A DNA stretch of 64,000 nucleotides from Nostoc sp. UHCC 0302 (GCF_038096175.1 NZ_CP151099.1:1800501-1864500), one strand, 5' to 3'; positions 53,136-63,254 are shown, counted from the first letter of the stretch. The notes: generated by a model from the sequence alone, not told the origin. Program-made: numbers and translations.

Positions 53136-56100
53136 ATGACCCCAAACGCCAACGCACAAGTTTTACTTGAACAAGGACATGATCAACTGGATCGGGGAAA
53201 TTACCAAGCAGCTTTCGAGATTTTTCACCAAGCGGCTTTATTAGAACCGCAAAACCCGCAGGTATTGTATGGGTTGGGTTTAACTTGCGATCGCCTAGAA
53301 CAATATCAAGAGGCATTAGTACACCTGAACCAAGCTTTGACAATTCAACCAAATTACATTTTGGCATTGGCGCGGCGGGGTTTGGTTTATCAAAAACTTA
53401 AGCAAACGCAGGAAGCACAAGTAGATTTTGAGCAAGCGATCGCACTTACCCCGCAAGATGCAGAAGATTGGCGAGGTAGAGGTATTGCACTGGATGAATT
53501 GGGGCGATATGAAGATGCGATCGTATCTTACAATGAAGCCATAGAAATCAAACCAGACGATCACTCAGCTTGGTACAACCGGGGAATTACGCTGGGTAAT
53601 CTGGGGCGATATGAGGAAGCGATCGTATCCTACGATAAAGCCATAGAAATCAAACCAGACGACTACTTAGCTTGGAACAGAAGAGGTGCTATCTTATGTG
53701 ACTTCCTAAAAAAATACGAGGAAGCGCTTGCATCCTTTGACACAGCTATAGAATCTAAACCAGACGACCACGATGCTTGGTACAGCCGTGGAAATGCACT
53801 GTATCATTTGGGACGATACGAAGAAGCGATCATATCTTACGACAAAGCCATAGAAATGGAACCAGACTACTACTGGGCTTGGAACAACAGGGGAACTGCG
53901 CTGGCTAATTTGGGGCGATATGAAGATGCACTAGCATCCTACGACAAAGCCGTAGAATTCAAACCAGACGACTACTCAGCTTGCAACAATCGGGGACTTG
54001 CGCTGGCTAATTTGGGACGACATGAAGATGCACTAGCATCCTACGACAAAGCCATAGAATTCAAACTAGACGACTACTCAGCTTGGAACAACCGGGGAAC
54101 TGCGCTGGCTAATTTGGGGCGATATGAAGATGCACTAGCATCCTACGACAAAGCCATAGAATTCAAACCAGACGACCATGATGCTTGGTTCATGCGGGGA
54201 CTTGCGCTGGCTAATTTGGGGCGATATGAAGATGCATTTGTATCTTATGACAAAGCCATAGAATTCAAACTAGACGACTACTCAGCTTGGAACAACCGGG
54301 GAACTGCGCTGGCTAATTTGGGGCGATATGAAGATGCACTAGCATCCTACGACAAAGCCATAGAATTCAAACCAGACGACCATGATGCTTGGTTCATGCG
54401 GGGACTTGCGCTGGCTAATTTGGGGCGATATGAAGATGCACTTGTATCCTACGACAAAGCCATAGAAATCAAACCAGACGACCACTATGCTTGGTTGTAT
54501 AGGGGGGTTACGCTGTATAATTTAGGACAATATGAAGAAGCATTAGTATCCTACGACAAAGCCATAGAAATCAAGCCAGACGACCATTATGCTTGGTGTT
54601 ACCAAGGGATTGCGCTGAGTAAATTGGGGCGAGATGAGGAAGCACTTGCATCCTACGACAAAGCTATAGAAATCAAGCCAGATTCCCACGGAACTTGGTT
54701 ATGTAGGGGAATTGCGCTGAGTAAATTGGGGCGAGATGAGGAAGCACTTGCATCCTACGACAAAGCCATAGAAATTAAACCAGATGACTACGGAATTTGG
54801 AGCAACCGAGGAAATACGCTGAAGGAATTGGGGCGATATGAACAAGCACTAGTATCCTACGACAAAGCCATAGAAATCAAACCAGACGACCACATAGCTT
54901 GGTATCAACAGGGTGTGATTCTTTGTGATTTTTTAGGACGTTATCCAGAAGCGATCGCCAACTTTGATCAAGTTCTTTTTCTCACAGATAAGCAATTTTG
55001 GCAAGCTTGGGATAGTCGAAGTGTAGCATTGAGTAAATCAGGAAATATCAAAGCTGCTATTGAAACTTTGAATAATGGTATAAAGGTGCTGCGACCCCAA
55101 GCTCCTGACTTTGAAAAAGGTTGCGGGGAGTTGCATCGTCACAAAGGTAAAACCTTATATAACTACGGAAAGAAGCAACTTGACCCTTTCCCAGACTGGT
55201 TCGCAGCCAAAACCAGCTATGAGCAAGCCCTCAATTTCCTGAGTTTTGAAAACTTTCCTCAGCAACATTTGCAAATTCTGGAAGAATTGTTGCAAGTGTG
55301 TTCTGCTTTAGGTGACACTCAGACATTGCAGAGAAAGCGAGAAGAGGCGACGCAGCGAGTAGAAGAATTAGTAGGAAAGTGTCAATCTAAAGGACAAGAA
55401 ATCAGTCTCAGACGCAAATTTGCTGCTTTTGACCAATTGCGCGTAGATATTCACCTCAAGTCACCAAATAAACAGCAACACATCGAAGCTTTAGAATTAG
55501 CCGAAGCGCGGAAAAATACTTGTCTTGCTTGGCTGCGGGAAGGTTGGGATTATCAGCCGTCCAACTTTAAATACCAGGATATGCAAAGACTGCTTAATTC
55601 TAAAACTGCGGCAGTATACTGGCACATTAGCCCCAATGCCATTACCACTTTTATTATCAAACATAATCAGCCGCCTTTAGTGCTGCAATCAAAATTACCA
55701 CCCGAATTTAAAAAGCAAGAATGTCATCGTCATCTTCATCAACTCCGGTCTTTCCAAACATGGATGGAAGAATGGAAACAAGCTTATCAAGATTACTGTC
55801 AGGGAAATTATTCAGGTACAGCGAAAGAAACAGCCCCTTGGCGGCAGAATATGGAATTGATGTTGCAAAATAAACTCCGCAACATTTTAGAAATCGACCG
55901 TATTGGAAAAGAGCTCAAGGATATTGACCACTTAATATTAATTCCCCACCGAGAATTACACCTACTACCCCTCGATTACCTGTTTCCAGGACGCTTCACT
56001 ATTACATATTTGCCAAGTTTCCATATTGGTTTCAAGCTATTATTGCAAGAATCATCATTGCTACAAAAATATGCTCCTGAAAACATCGTGAACGTAGCAG

Positions 56101-56798
56101 CTAGAGAGTTACCTTTTGCTGCTATTGAATCGGCTGCACTTTCTTCACTGTATCCAGATAATAACCCATTGCGATCGCCTGTTAGACAAGAAGAACTAAT
56201 CACAGCTTTACGCAATAATGGGAGTTTGTTCCATTTTGCTGGTCATGCTGACCATATCCCAGAAAATCCGCGTGAGTCATTTTTGCTGTTAACGAATTCT
56301 GAGCAATTGACATTGGGCAATATAGTTGATGATGACCAATTAGACTTACAAAAATATGAACTAATTTGCCTTTCCGCGTGCGAAACCGGAATTACTAGTT
56401 CCGAAACTTTGACTGATGAATATGTCGGCTTGGTAAGTGGATTTCTTGCCAAAGGTGCGAACTATGTTCTTAGTAGCCTGTGGCGAGTAGATGAACGGTC
56501 TAGCGCTCTGTTAATAATTAAATTTTATCAGTTATTTAAGCAAGGAAAATCTCCGGCTACTGCACTAAAGGAAGCTAAAGACTGGTTACGTGTTTTGATC
56601 TATCAAGATTTAGCTAAATGGTATCAGGAATTAGCAAAGGAATTGCCAAGGTACAATAATAAATTTATCGCTTTTTTGAAAACCGAGGTAGAAAACATTC
56701 AAAATAACCGCAATAAGCTGGAATCAAGCGAACCTCCCTTTGCACATCCTTATCATTGGGCTGGTTTTATCATCACTGGTAAGCCTGTTTTCAACTAG
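53136..56798 (+). CDS. TPR-CHAT caspase-like protease
   Basis: A 1220-residue protein. Residues about 5-640 are about 17 TPR units of 34 residues (EDALASYDKAIEFKPDD and similar), several nearly identical at DNA level. A helical linker (about 640-850) follows. The C-terminal CHAT domain (about 880-1215) has LILIPHRELHLLPLDYLFP, the catalytic His in FHFAGHAD (about 1035) and Cys in CLSACETG (about 1081). CHAT proteins are caspase-like peptidases tied to regulated cell death and defence. Two genes follow in the same direction, 47 and then 8 bases apart. Confidence 0.93.
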   Translation: MTPNANAQVLLEQGHDQLDRGNYQAAFEIFHQAALLEPQNPQVLYGLGLTCDRLEQYQEALVHLNQALTIQPNYILALARRGLVYQKLKQTQEAQVDFEQAIALTPQDAEDWRGRGIALDELGRYEDAIVSYNEAIEIKPDDHSAWYNRGITLGNLGRYEEAIVSYDKAIEIKPDDYLAWNRRGAILCDFLKKYEEALASFDTAIESKPDDHDAWYSRGNALYHLGRYEEAIISYDKAIEMEPDYYWAWNNRGTALANLGRYEDALASYDKAVEFKPDDYSACNNRGLALANLGRHEDALASYDKAIEFKLDDYSAWNNRGTALANLGRYEDALASYDKAIEFKPDDHDAWFMRGLALANLGRYEDAFVSYDKAIEFKLDDYSAWNNRGTALANLGRYEDALASYDKAIEFKPDDHDAWFMRGLALANLGRYEDALVSYDKAIEIKPDDHYAWLYRGVTLYNLGQYEEALVSYDKAIEIKPDDHYAWCYQGIALSKLGRDEEALASYDKAIEIKPDSHGTWLCRGIALSKLGRDEEALASYDKAIEIKPDDYGIWSNRGNTLKELGRYEQALVSYDKAIEIKPDDHIAWYQQGVILCDFLGRYPEAIANFDQVLFLTDKQFWQAWDSRSVALSKSGNIKAAIETLNNGIKVLRPQAPDFEKGCGELHRHKGKTLYNYGKKQLDPFPDWFAAKTSYEQALNFLSFENFPQQHLQILEELLQVCSALGDTQTLQRKREEATQRVEELVGKCQSKGQEISLRRKFAAFDQLRVDIHLKSPNKQQHIEALELAEARKNTCLAWLREGWDYQPSNFKYQDMQRLLNSKTAAVYWHISPNAITTFIIKHNQPPLVLQSKLPPEFKKQECHRHLHQLRSFQTWMEEWKQAYQDYCQGNYSGTAKETAPWRQNMELMLQNKLRNILEIDRIGKELKDIDHLILIPHRELHLLPLDYLFPGRFTITYLPSFHIGFKLLLQESSLLQKYAPENIVNVAARELPFAAIESAALSSLYPDNNPLRSPVRQEELITALRNNGSLFHFAGHADHIPENPRESFLLLTNSEQLTLGNIVDDDQLDLQKYELICLSACETGITSSETLTDEYVGLVSGFLAKGANYVLSSLWRVDERSSALLIIKFYQLFKQGKSPATALKEAKDWLRVLIYQDLAKWYQELAKELPRYNNKFIAFLKTEVENIQNNRNKLESSEPPFAHPYHWAGFIITGKPVFN
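54040..54434. repeat. Near-identical 204-bp tandem duplication in the TPR region
   Basis: The segment 54040-54230 recurs at 54244-54434 with almost no change (period 204 bases, two TPR units). Similar but less identical 102-bp units extend from about 53490 to 54915. Confidence 0.9.
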
Positions 56799-56845
56799 GT
56801 TTGCTAATGCTACTCTAAAATTATTTACACTACTCCATAAATGTT

Positions 56846-57265
56846 ATGCTCGACGCACTAGATAAAATCACTCTTGGCGCATTTTTAATAGCTTTGTCTG
56901 AATTAAATGCATTACCAACACCATTACAACAGAAAATCAATGATGTTGGTCAAAAGTATGCACAACAAGGTGATGCTGCCATATCAGACTTAGAAAAATT
57001 GGCAGAGAATAATTTAATAAAAGCACTGTATGAGCAGGCACGACGAAATATTCAAGGAAGATATGAAACGAAAGAACTCAATAGATACTATGACCCAGAT
57101 AACCAAGTTCAACCTACAGTTACTCACCCAGATGCTATTGATAATATTGTAGTTACTATTCCCCTAGATCCCTTGGAAATCCTAGCGATTAAAATTCTGA
57201 TTTCTGCTGATTCTTGTATAGAAGCTAAAAGATATAAACGAGAGATAGAAAATTTGTTGGGCTGA
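56846..57265 (+). CDS. Small helical protein linked to TPR-CHAT
   Basis: A 139-residue soluble protein, all-helical by eye: N-terminal helices LDKITLGAFLIALSELNALP and a pattern QKYAQQGDAAISDLEKLAEN (residues 1-75), then a charged linker and a C-terminal helix ending IEAKRYKREIENLLG. No domain is recognised. Its position, 47 bases after the CHAT gene and 8 bases before the membrane gene, suggests an adaptor or regulator. It could be a death-like effector-associated domain, but that is only an inference. Confidence 0.75.
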   Translation: MLDALDKITLGAFLIALSELNALPTPLQQKINDVGQKYAQQGDAAISDLEKLAENNLIKALYEQARRNIQGRYETKELNRYYDPDNQVQPTVTHPDAIDNIVVTIPLDPLEILAIKILISADSCIEAKRYKREIENLLG

Positions 57266-57273
57266 TAATTTTA

Positions 57274-58584
57274 ATGAATCAAATAGAGTATCTTAATCTA
57301 GATTTATTTATTTACAATATCACAGAAGGACTGCCACGAAATCAAAATGGCGTACCTAATACTTACGAAAATTATTGGTTAAATATCTTAGAGTCAGAAC
57401 TTAAAAGCAAAAACTTATCTACGGAAATAAAAACTAATAACTCCAAATGGCGAACTTTCAAAAATACAACAACAGCTTCTGTTCCTGTCACAGGTCATTA
57501 TATTTGGGAGAAATTATATGATGATAGTGATTGCCTGTGGTTTAAATGTGATATTGATCAGAAAATAGAATTAACTGATATAGCATCGAAAGTAGGTGAA
57601 CTCAAAAATAATCTGGTATTGCCGCAAGTAAATCCAGATATACAACCGTTTCCTAGTTATTTTGGACAAACTTGGATGGTATCAGGCTGGGGATTCCCAG
57701 CTAATAGCCCAATTCCAGATCAGGAAAATTTAGCTGGTCAAATTTATAAAGAATTAATCAAAAAAGAACATCAACATAAAGAATTAGGAAATTTTTTAGG
57801 CTCTACTATTTTGGAAATGTGGCGTGGTTCTGAGAAGTGGGAAGGAATTGAAAAAGACAGTCATGTATTAATAATTCTCTATCCTGATGAAGCTGCGTGT
57901 ATTAATGGTGCTAGATATTATAATAGTTGGCGTGATTTATTTTGCTGTAGAAACAAGATTATTTGGGCTTATGAGCAAGGTAAAAAGCTTAAACAATCGC
58001 TTTTAAAAGAATACAAAAAGAGTGTAATAGATAATACAAGTTTACCTAACTTATCACAAAAAGATTTGTTAGAGCTAAAAAACGAATTACAAAAAAACAT
58101 TGATAAAATGAGTAGCTATGTTCAAAATATAAATTTGCTGGCTACTCAACAGCATACTGTAGAAGTAAATTTAACAAACTATAAAAAACTATTAGATGCA
58201 TACTTTTTAAAAAATAAACTGTTGAAAAACTTCAGCAACATAGTTGAAAAGACATATAAAGTCCAGTTAGAAAAAGACTATTTGAGTTTGAATCCAGGAT
58301 TAGCAGTACTGGAAAATATTACTACTACTATTCGCGGCATGGTAGAACTGGAACAGGCACAACGCGATCGCAATCTCAACAATACTGTAGCGATCGTCGG
58401 TGTAGGATTAGCCACCAGTCAAATCGCGTCTTCTATAATTATTGCCCAAGAGCCGCCACCCCAATACTTACCATTTTTTAAAACTACGGCTTTTTGGTGG
58501 AGTCTTGCAACTGGTATAGTTGCAAGTCTAATCTTTTGGAGTATCCTGCGTTTATATTCTTTGATATCTCGCTTTCGCCGCTAA
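57274..58584 (+). CDS. Coiled-coil membrane protein, candidate effector of the CHAT module
   Basis: A 436-residue protein. Residues 1-240 are a mixed alpha/beta region without a known domain but rich in Trp (SGWGFPANSPIPDQ, EMWRGSEKWEGIEKD). Residues about 260-370 are predicted coiled coil, and two membrane helices follow (TVAIVGVGLATSQIASSIII and FWWSLATGIVASLIFWSILR) with a basic end SRFRR. The arrangement of soluble domain, coiled coil and paired C-terminal helices is like CorA-type and other membrane effectors; no CorA GMN motif is seen. Ordered directly behind the CHAT and helical genes. Confidence 0.75.
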   Translation: MNQIEYLNLDLFIYNITEGLPRNQNGVPNTYENYWLNILESELKSKNLSTEIKTNNSKWRTFKNTTTASVPVTGHYIWEKLYDDSDCLWFKCDIDQKIELTDIASKVGELKNNLVLPQVNPDIQPFPSYFGQTWMVSGWGFPANSPIPDQENLAGQIYKELIKKEHQHKELGNFLGSTILEMWRGSEKWEGIEKDSHVLIILYPDEAACINGARYYNSWRDLFCCRNKIIWAYEQGKKLKQSLLKEYKKSVIDNTSLPNLSQKDLLELKNELQKNIDKMSSYVQNINLLATQQHTVEVNLTNYKKLLDAYFLKNKLLKNFSNIVEKTYKVQLEKDYLSLNPGLAVLENITTTIRGMVELEQAQRDRNLNNTVAIVGVGLATSQIASSIIIAQEPPPQYLPFFKTTAFWWSLATGIVASLIFWSILRLYSLISRFRR

Positions 58585-58632
58585 ATTTTTCCCCCCTGGT
58601 AATTCGTTAAAATTGAGAATGCTACCCATCGC

Positions 58633-59385
58633 ATGGGAATCACCAAAATGGTCACACAGTTACCATCTTCCAGCCAAAAAGACATCATCTACCCCGACAG
58701 TGACGGACAACCAATGGCAGATAATACCAAGCAGTTTGAATTAATTGTCTGGATTAAAGATAATTTAGAACTGCTATTTGCCAACGATAATAATGTGTTT
58801 GTTGCTGGGGATTTATTGTGGTACGCGGTGGAAGGTGATAACAAACTGCGCCAAGCTCCCGACGTGATGGTAGTATTTGGGAGACCTAAAGGATATCGAG
58901 GTTCTTATCAACAGTGGTTTGAAGAAAATATTTCCCCGCAAGTGGTGTTTGAAATTTGGTCGCCAGGAAACCGCATCTCCCAAATGGCAAAGAAATTTGA
59001 GTTTTATGAGCGCCACGGCGTAGAAGAATATTACTTATATGAACCGGATGTTGTAGACTTAACAGGTTGGCATCGTCGTAACTCCAAATTAGAAGTTATT
59101 GACCAAATGGCAGGTTGGGTGAGTCCTAGATTGGGGATACGCTTTGAATTATCTGAAGAAGAACTGCAAATTTACCGTCCAGATGGACAGCGCTTTCTCA
59201 ACTATCTAGAATTAGACCAACTACGACAGCAAGAAAGACAACGAGCAGATCAAGCTGAAGCCACAGCCGAACAAGAACGTCAACGCGCAGAACAAGAACG
59301 TCAACGCGCAGAACAAGCGGAAATTCAACTAGAAGCACTCCGCGCTTTACTTAAAGAACGGGGAATTAATCCAGAGAAATTGTGA
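58633..59385 (+). CDS. Uma2-family (DUF820) putative endonuclease
   Basis: A 250-residue protein. The Uma2 / PD-(D/E)xK-like domain (residues about 30-190) includes VFVAGDLLWY, LRQAPDVMVVFG and VVFEIWSPGNRISQMAKKFEFYERHGVEEYYLYEP, giving a plausible D-x-E-x-S nuclease core. A C-terminal coiled coil has repeated RAEQERQ units. The start could be ATG 58633 or 58648. It overlaps the rluD start by 4 bases. Confidence 0.85.
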   Translation: MGITKMVTQLPSSSQKDIIYPDSDGQPMADNTKQFELIVWIKDNLELLFANDNNVFVAGDLLWYAVEGDNKLRQAPDVMVVFGRPKGYRGSYQQWFEENISPQVVFEIWSPGNRISQMAKKFEFYERHGVEEYYLYEPDVVDLTGWHRRNSKLEVIDQMAGWVSPRLGIRFELSEEELQIYRPDGQRFLNYLELDQLRQQERQRADQAEATAEQERQRAEQERQRAEQAEIQLEALRALLKERGINPEKL

Positions 59386-60317
59386 CGGAATTTAATTTAC
59401 AAGTCGAAGAAAATAGCGCTCGCCTTGATCGTTACCTTGCTGAAAAATTACCAGATTTATCCCGTTCTCGCATCCAACAGTTAATCGAACAGGGTAATGT
59501 TCAATTAAACAGCAAAGTCTGCACATCTAAGAAGATAAATATTAAAGCAGGCGATCGCATCACTTTAGAAATACCAGAAGCGCAACCCTTAGAACTGCAA
59601 GCAGAAGATATCCCTTTAGATATCCTTTACGAAGACGACCAGTTACTCATTCTCAATAAACCCGCAGGCTTGGTTGTTCATCCTGCTCCCGGCCATTATG
59701 ATGGCACTTTAGTCAATGCTTTGTTGGCACACTGTCCTAACTTACCAGGAATTGGCGGAGTCCAACGTCCAGGAATTGTGCATCGTTTGGATAAGGATAC
59801 CACAGGAGCGATCGCTATTGCCAAAACAGATATTGCCTATCAAAGTTTACAAGCACAACTCCAAGCAAAAACCGCACGACGAGAATACTTAGGCGTGGTT
59901 TACGGTGCGCCGAAAACCGAAAGTGGCACTATAGACTTACCCATTGGCCGCAATCCACAAGACCGCAAAAAAATGGCTATTGTACCCGTTGAACAAGGTG
60001 GACGAGTAGCCGTCACTCATTGGCAAGTACTAAAACGCTTGGGTAACTACACATTAATCCATTTCCAATTAGAAACTGGACGCACCCATCAAATTCGCAT
60101 CCACAGCACCAAAATAGGTCATCCAATTGTCGGCGACCCTGTTTATGGTTCTGGTCGTTCGCTAGGCGTAAATTTGCCTGGTCAAGCACTCCATGCTTGG
60201 CGATTAAAGTTGCAGCATCCGGTATCAGGGGATTTGATTGAGGTGACAGCTCCTCCTCCCGTTACATTTACAAAGCTATTAGAAGTATTGCAAAGACGAA
60301 TTGCACCGCCAAAGTAA
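59382..60317 (+). CDS. 23S rRNA pseudouridine synthase RluD-type
   Basis: A 311-residue enzyme: N-terminal S4 RNA-binding domain (SARLDRYLAEKLPDLSRSRIQQLIEQG, residues about 12-38), then the catalytic domain with GIVHRLDKDTTGAIAIAKTD (Asp about 138), LVVHPAPGH and LETGRTHQIRIH. GTG start, overlapping the Uma2 stop. Family RluA/RluD; the exact 23S sites are inferred by homology. Confidence 0.93.
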   Translation: MTEFNLQVEENSARLDRYLAEKLPDLSRSRIQQLIEQGNVQLNSKVCTSKKINIKAGDRITLEIPEAQPLELQAEDIPLDILYEDDQLLILNKPAGLVVHPAPGHYDGTLVNALLAHCPNLPGIGGVQRPGIVHRLDKDTTGAIAIAKTDIAYQSLQAQLQAKTARREYLGVVYGAPKTESGTIDLPIGRNPQDRKKMAIVPVEQGGRVAVTHWQVLKRLGNYTLIHFQLETGRTHQIRIHSTKIGHPIVGDPVYGSGRSLGVNLPGQALHAWRLKLQHPVSGDLIEVTAPPPVTFTKLLEVLQRRIAPPK

Positions 60318-60323
60318 TGGTTT

Positions 60324-60379
60324 GTCAAGAGTCAAGAGTCAAGAGTCAAGAGTCAAGGGTCAAAAGTCAAGGGTCAAAA
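60324..60379. repeat. Heptamer tandem repeat (gtcaaga)
   Basis: Four exact gtcaaga units, then four variants (gtcaagg, gtcaaaa). A second, nine-base repeat (ccctgcttc) follows at 60400-60435. Both lie between rluD and cpcG. Confidence 0.9.
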
Positions 60380-60581
60380 ATTATATCTGTCTTCTTTGCC
60401 CCCTGCTTCCCCTGCTTCCCCTGCTTCCCCTGCCCCATGCCCAACAACTAGCGTGCATTAGACATGGGATAAAGTCTGTTTCATTAGTTATATCTAAATG
60501 AAACTCCTATATAACCCAAGACTTATGCACGCTAGAAAATGATTTAAAGCGAAGTATTAGCCAGTCACAGACAAAAAATCG

Positions 60582-61349
60582 TTACTTGATACCTGCTAGT
60601 TTGCGATAAGGTACAGATTTTTCGATATCAATGTTGTACGACGAAATCCTTTGTGGAGTATTGCCAGTTGCATTGATATCCTGCGCCATAGACAGGAATA
60701 GAGATGGATCGCCAGCCTTGGGCTTCTTCTCTTGTGGGGTGAAACGACGTATTTCCGTCTGCCAAATGATTTGGGGAAAGCCCAGTTTGGCACGGTGATA
60801 TGCTTCGTATCGTGGAGATTTGATGTTGAAAGGTAACTCACCCTCAGCGCGGGATGGTAGAATTCGACGCCGCTGATAGGGTACTGTGGAGTATCCAAAA
60901 TTACTCAGGTACTCTTCCGAGTTGAGTAATTCATCAACAAAGCCTCTAATCCCTTTGGTCGCAACTACAATTGACCACGCGATTTTTTCCCGTTCGTTGT
61001 AAACGTCGCGTCCTAATACACGTTGAACTACTTGCTCAACAAACCGATAGTTGCTGTTGAGGTCGTAGAAGCTTTTCTTAAAGGTATTAGAAAGCACTAA
61101 ACCACGAATGAAGTCCCGTACTGTAATCTGTCCATTACGGAGTTGAGACTCTAGGTAGCGTTCGCGATCGGCAGTAAACGCGTAGAAGAATATCTGACGG
61201 TATGCTGCTTCGATCAGATCATCTAAATCTGAGGGCGAGAGTAGATTGTCTGTAGTAAAAATTCTGGGTTGTTCATCTCCCGGTACTTCATAACTAGCTA
61301 CACGCTGGTTTTGACTTGAAGGGGCGTATGTTAACAGAGGAAGTGACAC
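60582..61349 (-). CDS. cpcG: Phycobilisome rod-core linker
   Basis: A 255-residue linker joining phycocyanin rods to the allophycocyanin core. The PBS-linker domain (residues about 1-180) contains [20 protein letters not shown] and [20 protein letters not shown]. Unlike the CpcL protein at 16052, the C-terminus is soluble and ends in [11 protein letters not shown], so this is the classical rod-core type. It starts at ATG 61349 ([15 protein letters not shown]). No other cpc genes are adjacent, so it is an unlinked cpcG paralogue. Confidence 0.93.
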   Translation of the reverse strand: MSLPLLTYAPSSQNQRVASYEVPGDEQPRIFTTDNLLSPSDLDDLIEAAYRQIFFYAFTADRERYLESQLRNGQITVRDFIRGLVLSNTFKKSFYDLNSNYRFVEQVVQRVLGRDVYNEREKIAWSIVVATKGIRGFVDELLNSEEYLSNFGYSTVPYQRRRILPSRAEGELPFNIKSPRYEAYHRAKLGFPQIIWQTEIRRFTPQEKKPKAGDPSLFLSMAQDINATGNTPQRISSYNIDIEKSVPYRKLAGIK

Positions 61350-61804
61350 TCTAAAGCCTCCATGTTCTTAATTAAAATTAACAACTTTAAATCACATATT
61401 AAGTGAGTAGTTGGATCAGAACTTCAGGATTCTGATAAAGTTTCACGAAACTTAACTAAGGCAGTTAAGTTTTAGGGAAAACAATGATTAGCCTACTGGA
61501 TTCGGCTCACAGCTCATTAGTAAACTGACCGTGGCTTTGAGTTAATGACTATTAATCACTAAAAGCCGCGTTACCCTATCAGATTAGGAGATTCAGTTTC
61601 ACTTTTTTGAACTGAAGCAATAATCCTTAACACTGGGGAGTGGGGATTGGGGAAGGTGGGGCCCCCTCTGGGGATTGGGGAGTGGGGAGTGGGGATTGGG
61701 GAGGGGTTATTTTGTACCTCACTGGAGTTGGAAACGCTATGTTATTTCGTCATTAGTTATTCTTCCCTTATCCTCCTCCTCCTTGCCCCCCTTGTCCCCA
61801 GCCC
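61350..61804. other. Intergenic region upstream of cpcG
   Basis: No gene seen. It holds the exact inverted copy (61647-61674) of the GC-rich repeat in the cpeC leader, within a run of ggggattgggga-type low-complexity DNA. Confidence 0.6.
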
Positions 61805-62359
61805 TCATGCCCCATGCCCTATCCAAAATTCCAGGGGGTCTATGGTTGACTTACAGTGCGGCCAGTTACGTAATGTTGCTTCCATCCCTGACTCCCAGTA
61901 AGGCGGTTCCATTCCCAGTCCTAAAGACAGATGAGATAGAATGCTGGCAAACTGCTGGTTATGTCCAGAGTGGCCTACATGGGCATGGGCGTATTCATGG
62001 GCAACAATGCCCAACCAGTCATTAGGTGCAACTCGACCGACATCTACCAAAATAGTAATTGGGGTTGTAAGAATATTACATAAACCATCGATGCCAAAGG
62101 ATTGAGCAATGGGTACTGCAAAAATTTGGATGTAGCGACGTTCTTGGGGATGAAAGCACTCGTGACACGCTTGTAGACAGGCGTTTAGCTGAGCGTTAAC
62201 CGTGTCAATATTCTCACCAATCCAAGTATAAATGGGGATGCGATCGCGCAGATTATTGAACACATCCACTATCCCTGGTTCTAAGGCCAGTCCCTGTACC
62301 AGACGCAGATACTCTAGACCGCGAGTCAAAGCATCAGTTTGATTGAGCTGATTCACCAT
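61805..62359 (-). CDS. HEXXH zinc-metallopeptidase-like protein
   Basis: A 184-residue protein with the motif VAHEYAHAHVGHSGHNQQF (residues about 118-136); HEYAH is the zinc-binding HEXXH and a further His follows. CLQACHECFHPQERRYIQIF (about 62-81) has paired Cys/His. It overlaps the end of the lyase gene by 7 bases, so translation is coupled. It is a conserved cyanobacterial hypothetical; the substrate is unknown and peptidase activity is inferred from the motif. Confidence 0.75.
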   Translation of the reverse strand: MVNQLNQTDALTRGLEYLRLVQGLALEPGIVDVFNNLRDRIPIYTWIGENIDTVNAQLNACLQACHECFHPQERRYIQIFAVPIAQSFGIDGLCNILTTPITILVDVGRVAPNDWLGIVAHEYAHAHVGHSGHNQQFASILSHLSLGLGMEPPYWESGMEATLRNWPHCKSTIDPLEFWIGHGA

Positions 62360-62952
62360 CCTAAAACAGCATGAAATTGGCTTGCTTCCAAAACATCCTG
62401 CGCTTGTTTGGAAGTTACTTCTTCAGATGCCTCAACGCGGGTTTCACTACAAAAGGTTGCTGTGCTAAAGCCACCAAATCGTTTGACTGTACTGGTTCGC
62501 AGCCGCAGGTTTGGACTGGCAAACCAGAATCGCTCGATAGAACTCATTGTTTCGTATTCTGTTGTCAGCACTAGCCCATCTTCATCATCGAGATGAAACA
62601 AACCAACTACAGGCACAATTTCTGCATAACCTCTTTCGCGGAGTAATCTGCCTTGTCTGGGGTTATCAGCATCAGGCACGATCGCAAATATGGTTTTACC
62701 CTCATGGTTCTCATCGTTATCTCTATCCCAAGCCATAGTACCTAGCCAACGTACCCGTGATCCTCCCACTGACAGGCTCGGATCAATTTGGTGATACTGG
62801 CATAATTCTATGATTTCTGGATGATCACTAGCCAACGTTTCTACCTGAATGTCTGATTCTCCCGTCTCTGAGCGCTTAAAAGCAAGGTGATGTGTTGCCC
62901 GCTGCGATCGCCACCTACCTGCACTTAGCTGAAAAAATTCCATCGCGTCCAT
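62353..62952 (-). CDS. cpcS: CpcS/CpeS-family phycobiliprotein lyase
   Basis: A 199-residue chromophore lyase that attaches bilin to a Cys of phycobiliprotein (usually Cys84). The family pattern is clear: EFFQLSAGRWRSQRATHHLAF (residues about 5-25), WLGTMAWDRD, RQGRLLRERGYAEIVPVVG, EYETMSSIERFWFASPNLRLRTSTVKRFGGFSTATFCSE. Assignment to CpcS or CpeS subtype is not decided by eye. ATG at 62952 with AGGAG upstream. First gene of a pair with the metallopeptidase-like gene. Confidence 0.9.
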   Translation of the reverse strand: MDAMEFFQLSAGRWRSQRATHHLAFKRSETGESDIQVETLASDHPEIIELCQYHQIDPSLSVGGSRVRWLGTMAWDRDNDENHEGKTIFAIVPDADNPRQGRLLRERGYAEIVPVVGLFHLDDEDGLVLTTEYETMSSIERFWFASPNLRLRTSTVKRFGGFSTATFCSETRVEASEEVTSKQAQDVLEASQFHAVLGW

Positions 62953-63254
62953 CAATCTTCTGACTCCTACTTATTGCTCCTGCGGATGATGTTTTACAGG
63001 TTTTTTCTGTTTAGATTTATTGGTATACAAACATTCTAAACATTACAGTGTTCGGTGGTTAGCCTTCAATATGTTCACCATCAAGAGAAAAGCTAGGTGT
63101 AGTGTCATGCAATTGTAAATTTTTATTGTGTCAATTCTTTATGACTTGACAATGCAACCTTTCTAATATCTCAGTGCTAAAATAGTAAAAATAGCGTTTG
63201 CATCAGCAGTAGCAATCAAACACCTTTGGATTTAGTCAATTAGAGGAGTGAATT
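62953..63254. other. Intergenic region between cpcS and nblA
   Basis: Divergent promoter region, AT-rich. No RNA gene is recognised. AGAGGAG at 63242-63248 is the nblA ribosome-binding site. Confidence 0.6.

Noticed and set aside
53490-54915. 102-base periodic repeats as a DNA-level array
   Set aside because: They are TPR codons in one uninterrupted frame, without spacers.
57274-58584. Membrane protein as a genuine CorA Mg2+ channel
   Set aside because: Coiled coil and two terminal helices are present, but no GMN motif between the helices and the N-terminal half does not fit CorA.
61647-62025. Plus-strand frames upstream of and over the HEXXH gene
   Set aside because: Low-complexity G-rich repeat and antisense of the metallopeptidase-like gene.
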